A DNA stretch of 30,689 nt from RFTU01 sp032122355 (GTDB lineage Bacteria > Pseudomonadota > Gammaproteobacteria > Burkholderiales > Burkholderiaceae_C). The position numbers were made by a program, and so were the translations under genes. The notes beneath the pieces are model-generated. The model was not told the origin of the DNA. It was given only the letters and a program-made list of their open reading frames with translations, and searched no databases. The stretch covers positions 1-30,689 of the forward strand of contig JAUMCS010000105.1 in NCBI GenBank assembly GCA_032122355.1. The letters are read 5' to 3'. Below are positions 24,779 to 30,689 of the stretch, piece by piece (within the stretch, counting starts at the first letter, position 1; each line of letters opens with the position of its first letter).

Positions 24779-25903
24779 TCAAGTGGAGGAACGGCTGCCG
24801 TAGGGTAAAAACCCGGTAATTTCAAGCCCATAACCCGCCATGCTGGGCAAGCGGCGGGGCTGGCTGAGCAGGCGCATACGACTAACTTGCAGCGAGCGCA
24901 AAATTTGCGCACCCACACCATAGGTGCGTATGTCACTGGCAGCACTCGATTCAGCCGATGGTGAGCTCGCTGTTGGGTTGAGTGTAGGTAATAGGCCTTC
25001 TAAAATGGAAGCTGGAAGGTCACCTGCATTCAAAAGAATGGCCACACCTTGCCCATGTTGTTGCAGTTCTTGCAGAGCTGCTGGCAGGGGCCAAGAATGT
25101 GTTTGTGAGCGGATATCCAGTAAATCAATGAGGGAAAGGGGTTCATGAACGCGCACTAACACTTCATCGGTGTTTTCCCATTTTCCGCAGTGTAGAGCCA
25201 AGTGTGTAGAGCCGGAGTGATCTTTGAATACATGGCACGTGAAGTTGCCATAGGCGGTTTCGATCGGGCGCTGTCCCATGGCCTCGATGAGTGTTTCATG
25301 ATGGCTGCGGTGTTCAATTAAATCGGCAATCGTGCCAATTTTTAAACCATGCTCACGTGCAAAAATTTCCAGATCAGGCAAGCGTGCCATGGTGCCGTCG
25401 TCTTTCATGATTTCGCAAATCACGGCTGAAGGGGTGAGGCCGGCCATGGCGGCTAAGTCACATCCTGCCTCGGTATGACCCGCGCGCATAAGAACCCCAC
25501 CATCTTGCGCTTGTAGTGGAAAGATGTGCCCAGGTTGAACCAAATCACTGGCTTTGGCATTTTTGGCAACAGCTGCCTGAATGGTGCGTGCACGGTCGGC
25601 GGCTGATATACCTGTACTGACGCCTGTTGCCGCTTCAATGGAAACCGTAAATGCGGTACTGTGACGCGCGCCATTGCGAACTGTCATGGGGGGAAGTTGA
25701 AGTTTTTGGCAATGCGCGCGAGTGAGAGTGAGGCAAATCAAGCCACGTCCGTACTTGGCCATGAAATTGATGGCTTCCGCACTCACGTGCTCAGCGGCCA
25801 GAACCAGATCGCCTTCATTCTCGCGGTCTTCTTCATCCACCAGAACGACCATTCTGCCGGCAGCTAAATCAGCAACTAATTCAGGAATTGGGGAAATTGG
25901 CAT
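24779..25903 (-). CDS. ribBA: 3,4-dihydroxy-2-butanone 4-phosphate synthase with degenerate GTP cyclohydrolase II domain
   Basis: The N-terminal domain (1-200) makes 3,4-dihydroxy-2-butanone 4-phosphate from ribulose 5-phosphate. It keeps DEEDRENEGDLVLAAEHV, RHSTAFTVSIEA and GHTEAGCDLAAMAGLTPSAV. The C-terminal domain (about 205-374) matches GTP cyclohydrolase II only at its ends, RVHE (251-254) and TYGVGAQILRSLQVSRMRLL. The three zinc cysteines that normally follow RVH are absent, and so is the RQEGRGIGL loop. It therefore cannot be expected to act on GTP, so a separate RibA should exist elsewhere. Similar degenerate fusions are known in betaproteobacteria. Only 67 bases separate it from the next gene upstream, and no FMN riboswitch is visible. 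Confidence 0.93.
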   Translation of the reverse strand: MPISPIPELVADLAAGRMVVLVDEEDRENEGDLVLAAEHVSAEAINFMAKYGRGLICLTLTRAHCQKLQLPPMTVRNGARHSTAFTVSIEAATGVSTGISAADRARTIQAAVAKNAKASDLVQPGHIFPLQAQDGGVLMRAGHTEAGCDLAAMAGLTPSAVICEIMKDDGTMARLPDLEIFAREHGLKIGTIADLIEHRSHHETLIEAMGQRPIETAYGNFTCHVFKDHSGSTHLALHCGKWENTDEVLVRVHEPLSLIDLLDIRSQTHSWPLPAALQELQQHGQGVAILLNAGDLPASILEGLLPTLNPTASSPSAESSAASDIRTYGVGAQILRSLQVSRMRLLSQPRRLPSMAGYGLEITGFLPYGSRSST

Positions 25904-25912
25904 AAGCTCTTT

Positions 25913-25941
25913 ATTGTAGGGGTTTGTTCAGGATGTGTGCT
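25913..25941 (-). promoter_or_regulatory. Weak candidate promoter for ribBA
   Basis: On the minus strand a TACAAT -10 box (25918-25913) lies about 10 bases before the ribBA start. The hexamer 17 bases upstream is AGCACA, matching only three positions of the -35 consensus. The short distance to the start makes it doubtful. Confidence 0.22.
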
Positions 25942-25970
25942 GATGTGCCACTAGACTATTTTTAGCCCTT

Positions 25971-26741
25971 TTATGCCAGCAATTGTTTGACGCGACATAA
26001 ATCTTGCCAGGTACCTGCTTTATCTGATGGATGACGAAGCAGGTAAGCTGGGGAATAGGTGACGATTGTCGGGATGGATTGATACAGATGAGTGCGTCCC
26101 CGAAGTGCGCCCAATGCTTCCTCCGTTCCTAGTAGCTGCTGTGCGGCTAATCTACCCACCGCCAATATCACTTTGGGTTTGACCCATTCGATTTGGTGTT
26201 GCAGAAACCCACGGCAGGCTTCAAGTTCCGAGTTGTGGGGATTGCGTTGCCTTGGGGGTTTGCATTTCACCGCAGTACTGAAAAAAACTTGTTTGTCTGG
26301 CGTTGCTTCCTCCAGGGTCAGGCCAATGCTGCGTAGCATCATTTTTAAAAGAGTTCCGGCATCGCCAGTGGCTAGCTGGCCTTGCTCATCATCCCATTCT
26401 GAGGGCGTTTCACCCAAAATAAAGCAATCAGCTTGGCTATTTCCCATCCCATCTAAGGCTTGCTCGCGCACTTGCCCGAGTGGGCAGGCTTGACAATCGT
26501 GTATGGCTGTTTTTAGCACTTCCCAATTTTGTACCAGAGCCTGAGGCTTGGTATTGGATAAGGGCAGGGTGACGTTCTTCAGGGTGGCAGCAGGCTGCGC
26601 GATGGAGGTTGGTTTGGGCGACGTTTTTTTGCTCGGGGCAGGTGCCATGTCAGCGCTGCTGGCTTTAAGGTCAGGGTCTAGGTGGGGCCAATAAATACCC
26701 ATCTCAGACAACATCGCTTTTTCTAATGCAGACAAATTCAT
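25971..26741 (-). CDS. Uracil-DNA glycosylase, family 4/5 type, with divergent active-site motifs
   Basis: Family 4/5 glycosylases remove uracil from DNA and carry a [4Fe-4S] cluster. The 256-residue product has the cluster ligands C83, C86 (CQACPLG), C160 (VKCKPP) and C176, and the fold segments KPKVILAVGRLAAQQLLG and TYSPAYLLRHPSDK. The first 70 residues include a low-complexity Ser/Pro/Lys linker. Two motifs depart from what I know of the family: motif 1 reads GETPSEWDDEQGQLATGDAG, without the usual APG and PFVG, and motif 2 has Ser at 230 where His normally precedes PA. Activity is therefore uncertain. Location after rimI is common for this gene. Confidence 0.82.
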   Translation of the reverse strand: MNLSALEKAMLSEMGIYWPHLDPDLKASSADMAPAPSKKTSPKPTSIAQPAATLKNVTLPLSNTKPQALVQNWEVLKTAIHDCQACPLGQVREQALDGMGNSQADCFILGETPSEWDDEQGQLATGDAGTLLKMMLRSIGLTLEEATPDKQVFFSTAVKCKPPRQRNPHNSELEACRGFLQHQIEWVKPKVILAVGRLAAQQLLGTEEALGALRGRTHLYQSIPTIVTYSPAYLLRHPSDKAGTWQDLCRVKQLLA

Positions 26742-26764
26742 GGCGTATCTATGTTTCGTCGAGG

Positions 26765-27247
26765 TTAATGAGTTGGTAGCGAATTGAGCTCTAGTCGCAT
26801 CAGGGCTGCATCTTCACGCTGGCCATGATGGCTGGGATAATACCGCGTGCGGGTACCTACCTGAGTGAAGCCAAATTTTTGATAAAGGCTGCGTGCCGCC
26901 AGGTTGCTCACTCTGACTTCCAGCCACATCGAAGTTAAGCCTCTGGCTTGGCAAGCTTGCGCTAAATGCTCAAGCAGGGTGTAACCCAAGCCCTGACGAT
27001 GAAAGTCGGGTGCTACCGTGAAGTTCAAAATTTGCAGTTCATCGATCACGGTCATGGCGATGGTATAGGCCATGAGAGTGTGATTGGGACTGCGTAGGCC
27101 CTGAGCTAAGTGGCCTGATTGGAGTGAATCCAGAAAATGACCTCGGCTCCAAGGGTGGGAATAGCAGCGCTGCTCGATGCCTAAAATTTCGTCTAAGTCG
27201 CTTTCATACAGGTTATCCATAGGGCTACTGCTTGACAATTTCAACAT
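26765..27247 (-). CDS. rimI: Ribosomal protein S18 alanine N-acetyltransferase
   Basis: RimI is a GNAT enzyme that transfers an acetyl group from acetyl-CoA to the N-terminal alanine of S18. The 160-residue product has the acetyl-CoA loop RQGLGYTLLEHL, then WLEVRVSNLAARSLYQKFGF, which contains the conserved Glu, Asn and Tyr of the family. The ATG at 27247 overlaps the tsaB end by seven bases; an ATG at 27220 is also possible. The tsaB-rimI pair is widespread in proteobacteria. Confidence 0.93.
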   Translation of the reverse strand: MLKLSSSSPMDNLYESDLDEILGIEQRCYSHPWSRGHFLDSLQSGHLAQGLRSPNHTLMAYTIAMTVIDELQILNFTVAPDFHRQGLGYTLLEHLAQACQARGLTSMWLEVRVSNLAARSLYQKFGFTQVGTRTRYYPSHHGQREDAALMRLELNSLPTH

Positions 27248-27951
27248 GGCTGTGAATTCGCAGACTGACGCTCTGCCGTAGTCAGCGCGACCTTATCGCG
27301 CAGATACAGCGGCAGTGCCTGTGCTGCATCAACGGGCTGTTGGTGGTGGTATGCATACTTGGCGCACTGAGCCAGTGCCTGAGCACGACTTGCTGCTTGT
27401 TCATAGCATTTGAATGGGGCCAAAACATGTGGGTTGAGAAGATGCAGCCCTGTGCCAGCCCAAACCATGGCGGCGTTGCTCTGCGCTAGATAGTTGTTTT
27501 GCAAGGGTTCGGGTTGCCAAAGGGCGGGTTCTTGCAGGCAATTCCAAAGGCCATCCTGATGCCGATAAATACCGGCATAAAGCTCGCCCATCCGTGCATC
27601 CATCACGACGGCTACCGTGATGTATGGGTTTGAGTATTGATTTAAAGCATCCTGAGCAACCACCATCAGGCTATCTAGTGGGAATACCCCACAGCCCAAA
27701 CCTGCTGCTATGCCTTGAGTCACTGAGCAGGCTGTGCGTAGCCCGGTAAAGGCTCCTGGCCCTTTGCCAAAAGCCATGTATTCGATTTGATGGATCTTGA
27801 TCTGGGCTTTTTGCAGTAATGCCTCAATAGCTGGAAAAAGCGCGGCGGACGCGGCTGCCCCACCGAGTTCTTCATGGGTAAATACTTTGTCCTGAGCTAT
27901 CAGAGCTAAGCAAAGTTGTTCTGTAGAGGTGTCGATCGCTAATAGATTCAT
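27241..27951 (-). CDS. tsaB: tRNA threonylcarbamoyladenosine biosynthesis protein TsaB
   Basis: TsaB is the scaffold partner of TsaD and TsaE in making the t6A modification at position 37 of ANN-decoding tRNAs. The 236-residue product opens with MNLLAIDTSTEQLCLAL and has the signature GKGPGAFTGLRTACS, typical of the ASKHA-fold TsaB group. An ATG further upstream at 28017 would add 22 residues that are not conserved, so the ATG at 27951 is chosen. It heads a possible minus-strand operon and faces dacB across an 89-base intergenic region. Confidence 0.95.
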   Translation of the reverse strand: MNLLAIDTSTEQLCLALIAQDKVFTHEELGGAAASAALFPAIEALLQKAQIKIHQIEYMAFGKGPGAFTGLRTACSVTQGIAAGLGCGVFPLDSLMVVAQDALNQYSNPYITVAVVMDARMGELYAGIYRHQDGLWNCLQEPALWQPEPLQNNYLAQSNAAMVWAGTGLHLLNPHVLAPFKCYEQAASRAQALAQCAKYAYHHQQPVDAAQALPLYLRDKVALTTAERQSANSQPC

Positions 27952-28040
27952 AATTGATAGAATATGACGGTTTTGAGAGCAGATATTCCATAGCATAAGG
28001 TTTATATTTTCCTTCATCTCATCGACATCGGGCAGTTGCT
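27952..28040. promoter_or_regulatory. Divergent intergenic region between tsaB and dacB
   Basis: This 89-base, AT-rich spacer must hold the start signals for both directions. For dacB the best -35 is TTGAGA (27973-27978, 5 of 6), but the hexamer 17 bases downstream is TAAGGT, a weak -10. For tsaB a TATTCT on the minus strand (27964-27959) is the best -10, without a good -35. No terminator or longer repeat is seen. Confidence 0.3.
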
Positions 28041-29486
28041 ATGGCAAATTTCTTGTGGGTTAAATTCTTCATAATTTCTATTTTGGCTGGGGTAACAGCC
28101 CTTTTGCCCGCTCAGATCTTGCCCGTTGAAGTGGTGACTGAATTAGAACGTGCCCATGTACCCTTGGATGCCGTAGCCGTTGTGGTGCAAAAAATGGAAG
28201 GCGGCGAGCAACTCATCCAGCATCGTGCTGATGCGCCGATGAATCCCGCTTCAGTGATGAAGTTGATTACTACCTTCGCGGCTTTGGATGTTCTGGGATC
28301 AGGCTGGCACTGGAAAACACCCGTCTGGGTCACGGAAAAGCCCCATTTTACGCTGGAAGAAAACGGTGTTCTGCGGGGTAATATCTACATCAAAGGCGTA
28401 GGTGACCCCAGCCTAGGTGTAGAGCAGGTGCGGCAGCTTTTGCGCCGACTCAGGGAATTAGGACTGCAGCAGATTGTCGGCGATATCGTTTTAGATCAAA
28501 GCAGCTTTGCTGAGCCTGCTCGCACGGCGGCCGATTTTGATGGCGAGTTCCTGCGTCCCTACAATGTCCAGGCTCGAGCGCTCATGCTCAATCAGCGTTC
28601 AGTGACTTACACATTTACACCCAGGCCCGATAAAGGGCCCGATAAAGGTGTGGCAGAAGTGTCGGTGGAGCCCGAACTTTTGGATGTTCGAGTAGATGCT
28701 CAAGTCCCTTTGCATGATGGTGCCTGCCAAGATTGGCGTGATGCATTAAAGGCGGATTTTCTACAACTGGGCAAAGTGACATTCAAAGGAAAATACTCTG
28801 TGCGTTGTGGGGCGCAAAATTGGACGGTGGCTTACCCCTATCCGCAAGCCTATGATGCCATGTTGATACAAAGCATTTGGCAGCAAGAGGGTGGGGGCTT
28901 AACAGGTATGGTGAAAGAGGGAAAAGCACCTTCCGGTAAGCCTACCTTTGAGTGGGAATCCCCAACTTTAGCTGAAGCTGTCAAAGCCATTAATACCTTC
29001 AGCAACAACACGATGGCGCAACAATTGTTTTTAACGCTGCCCCGCGCGAGCCTTGCTGCTGAATCAGATACTACAGACGAGCACAGGGCCGGTATATGGT
29101 TGCATAACTGGTTGAAAAGTTATGGGCGTAAGGCCCGTTTGCCGGCTCCTATAATTCAACTGGAAAATGGTTCAGGTCTGTCGCGACAGCAGAAGATTAG
29201 CGCGGGAACATTGGCGGCATTACTCCTTAGTGCTTGGACCCATCTTGAAAAAGAAGTGTTCATAGACTCGCTAGCGAAGTTAGGTATGCCAGGCACTTTA
29301 AGAAACTTTCCATTAAAAACCAATTTTGCTCAGTTAAAAACGGGTTCTCTGCGCGATGTGGCGGCCCTAGCCGGCTATGTATGGAATGAAGCCGGAAAAC
29401 GTTGGGTCGTTGTCGTAATAGTTAATCATCCTCGAGCAGCTATGGCTCGCTCCGCTTGGGTGAAATTGTTGGAATCGCTGGAGTAA
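28041..29486 (+). CDS. dacB: D-alanyl-D-alanine carboxypeptidase/endopeptidase (PBP4 type)
   Basis: This peptidase S13 family enzyme trims or cleaves peptidoglycan peptides in the periplasm. The 481-residue product begins with a signal peptide (about 1-24, hydrophobic core FFIISILAGVTALL, then PAQ). All three penicillin-binding motifs are present: S71-V-M-K74 (NPASVMKL), S321-N-N323 (FSNN) and K433-T-G435 (LKTGSL), with the long inserted domains between motif 1 and motif 2 typical of PBP4. It is divergent from tsaB and is followed by a 114-base spacer before pckG. Confidence 0.95.
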   Translation: MANFLWVKFFIISILAGVTALLPAQILPVEVVTELERAHVPLDAVAVVVQKMEGGEQLIQHRADAPMNPASVMKLITTFAALDVLGSGWHWKTPVWVTEKPHFTLEENGVLRGNIYIKGVGDPSLGVEQVRQLLRRLRELGLQQIVGDIVLDQSSFAEPARTAADFDGEFLRPYNVQARALMLNQRSVTYTFTPRPDKGPDKGVAEVSVEPELLDVRVDAQVPLHDGACQDWRDALKADFLQLGKVTFKGKYSVRCGAQNWTVAYPYPQAYDAMLIQSIWQQEGGGLTGMVKEGKAPSGKPTFEWESPTLAEAVKAINTFSNNTMAQQLFLTLPRASLAAESDTTDEHRAGIWLHNWLKSYGRKARLPAPIIQLENGSGLSRQQKISAGTLAALLLSAWTHLEKEVFIDSLAKLGMPGTLRNFPLKTNFAQLKTGSLRDVAALAGYVWNEAGKRWVVVVIVNHPRAAMARSAWVKLLESLE

Positions 29487-29548
29487 ATGCATTATGAGGT
29501 AGCTGCTATTTATCTATGCAAATAATGCATAATTAGATGGATGCAAAT
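29487..29548. repeat. Cluster of ATGCA elements upstream of pckG
   Basis: Between dacB and pckG there are two exact copies of ATGCAAAT (29516-29523 and 29541-29548, 25 bases apart). There is also a 9-base inverted pair ATGCATTAT (29487-29495) / ATAATGCAT (29522-29530), and a palindrome TATGCA-AATAA-TGCATA (29515-29531). The elements overlap each other. They could be operator sites for a regulator of pckG or a weak dacB transcript end; there is no T tract after the arms. Confidence 0.5.
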
Positions 29549-29600
29549 CAAGTGAAATGTTATTCAATTGGTTTTTCTTAAACTGACATTGAGCCAAGCC

Positions 29601-30689
29601 ATGAATAACCTCCAAACAGTAAGTGCACCTTCCTATGTCCGTCATGCCCGCCTGATCCAGTGGGTCAGCGAAATTGCTGCCTTGACGCAGGCAAAAGACA
29701 TTCACTGGTGTGATGGTTCGGTGGCTGAATATGATCGCTTATGTGCTCAATTGGTGGCCTCAGGTACGATGAAAAAGCTCAACCCTGAATTGCGGCCTAA
29801 CAGTTATTTGGCATGGAGCGACCCCTCTGACGTGGCTAGGGTTGAAGACCGAACCTATATTTGTAGCTTAAACAAAGAAGATGCTGGCCCCACCAACAAT
29901 TGGATGGAACCTGCACAAATGCGTGACTTACTTCAAACCGGTGAGAAGGCTTTGTTTAAAGGTTGTATGAAAGGGCGTACCCTTTATGTTGTGCCTTTTT
30001 CCATGGGGCCTATTGGTTCACCTATTGCGCACATTGGTATTGAACTCTCGGATAGCCCCTATGTGGCAGTCAATATGCGCATCATGACGCGCATGGGGCG
30101 TGCGGTGATTGAAGCCTTAGGCGAGAGTGGAGAATTTGTTCCTTGTGTTCATACGGTGGGTGCTCCCCTAGAGTCCATGCAGCAAGATGTCGCTTGGCCC
30201 TGCAATCCCACTAAATACATTGTTCATTATCCCGAGACGCGTGAAATATGGAGTTATGGCTCAGGCTATGGTGGAAATGCTTTACTAGGAAAAAAATGTT
30301 TTGCCCTCCGAATTGCCTCGACCATGGGGCGTGCTGAAGGGTGGTTAGCCGAACATATGTTGGTATTGGGTGTTACTAATCCTCAAGGACAGAAGCATCA
30401 TGTGGCGGCTGCGTTCCCCAGTGCTTGCGGCAAAACCAATTTTGCGATGTTGATTCCGCCGGCTGGGTTAAAAGACAGTCAAGGTAACAGCTGGAAGGTG
30501 ACCACCATTGGTGATGACATTGCGTGGATCAAACCCGGTAATGACGGCAAACTGTATGCCATCAACCCAGAAGCGGGCTACTTTGGCGTGGCCCCGGGCA
30601 CCAACCACAAAACCAATCCGAATTGCATGGACTCTCTCAAAAGGGATGTGATTTTTACTAACGTGGCATTAACTCCCGATGGTGATGTG
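29601..30689 (+). CDS. pckG: Phosphoenolpyruvate carboxykinase (GTP), partial
   Basis: The enzyme converts oxaloacetate and GTP to PEP, CO2 and GDP, the entry step of gluconeogenesis. The frame starts at ATG 29601 (MNNLQTVSAPSYVRHARL) and stays open to the window edge, giving 363 codons of the usual 600 or so. Diagnostic segments are WSDPSDVARVEDRTYIC, the PEPCK-specific P-loop FPSACGKTNFAML (P273 to N280, with the reactive C276 and K278) and IGDDIAWIKP; NPEAGYFGVAPGTN follows. These are the GTP-dependent type, distinct from ATP-dependent PckA. The Shine-Dalgarno is weak. The 3' part, including the rest of the nucleotide-binding domain, lies outside the window. Confidence 0.96.
   Translation, partial: MNNLQTVSAPSYVRHARLIQWVSEIAALTQAKDIHWCDGSVAEYDRLCAQLVASGTMKKLNPELRPNSYLAWSDPSDVARVEDRTYICSLNKEDAGPTNNWMEPAQMRDLLQTGEKALFKGCMKGRTLYVVPFSMGPIGSPIAHIGIELSDSPYVAVNMRIMTRMGRAVIEALGESGEFVPCVHTVGAPLESMQQDVAWPCNPTKYIVHYPETREIWSYGSGYGGNALLGKKCFALRIASTMGRAEGWLAEHMLVLGVTNPQGQKHHVAAAFPSACGKTNFAMLIPPAGLKDSQGNSWKVTTIGDDIAWIKPGNDGKLYAINPEAGYFGVAPGTNHKTNPNCMDSLKRDVIFTNVALTPDGDV

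Noticed and set aside
25904..25970. FMN riboswitch upstream of ribBA
   Set aside because: The spacer is only 67 bases, too short for an FMN riboswitch aptamer, and no matching conserved segments were seen.
1..30689. CRISPR arrays, toxin-antitoxin pairs, prophage or defence genes
   Set aside because: No regular repeat-spacer array or matching gene families were seen; nearly all sequence is accounted for by housekeeping genes.

Overview
The window looks like a core-genome segment of a betaproteobacterium, most likely of the order Burkholderiales. The main evidence is gene order: rpsO-pnp, then tpiA-secG-tRNA-Leu, then a complete 14-gene nuo operon followed by a DUF2818-type gene. The degenerate RibBA protein also fits. 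Base composition looks intermediate (roughly half G+C), lower than in Burkholderia itself. Genus cannot be assigned by reading alone. A run of 10 N inside nuoD shows that this is a draft or scaffolded assembly.

Layout, plus strand 1-19494. Bases 1-129 hold no gene but carry two imperfect copies of a GGACATT-type repeat, resembling the end of an IS21-like insertion sequence. Then come rpsO, an intrinsic terminator, pnp (polynucleotide phosphorylase), tpiA, secG, tRNA-Leu(GAG), a leader with two hairpins, nuoA to nuoN (respiratory complex I) and the DUF2818 membrane protein.

Minus strand 27951-19508, a close-packed run of genes read right to left: tsaB (tRNA t6A synthesis), rimI (S18 acetylation), a family 4/5-type uracil-DNA glycosylase with divergent motifs, ribBA and ribH (riboflavin), nusB (antitermination), ybgC, tolQ, tolR and tolA (envelope energy transduction), and a pabB-pabC fusion (p-aminobenzoate for folate). 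tolB and pal do not follow tolA.

Plus strand 28041-30689: dacB (PBP4-type D-Ala-D-Ala carboxypeptidase) and the first 363 codons of pckG (GTP-dependent PEP carboxykinase), which runs off the window. A cluster of ATGCA elements lies just before pckG.

I found no CRISPR array, prophage, toxin-antitoxin pair, defence island, secondary-metabolite cluster or convincing new multi-gene system. The points most worth a second look are the IS-like end beside the rpsO promoter, the placeholder gap in nuoD, the paired hairpins of the nuo leader, the altered UDG motifs, the zinc-less RibA domain, the Tol cluster without tolB-pal, and the repeat cluster upstream of pckG.
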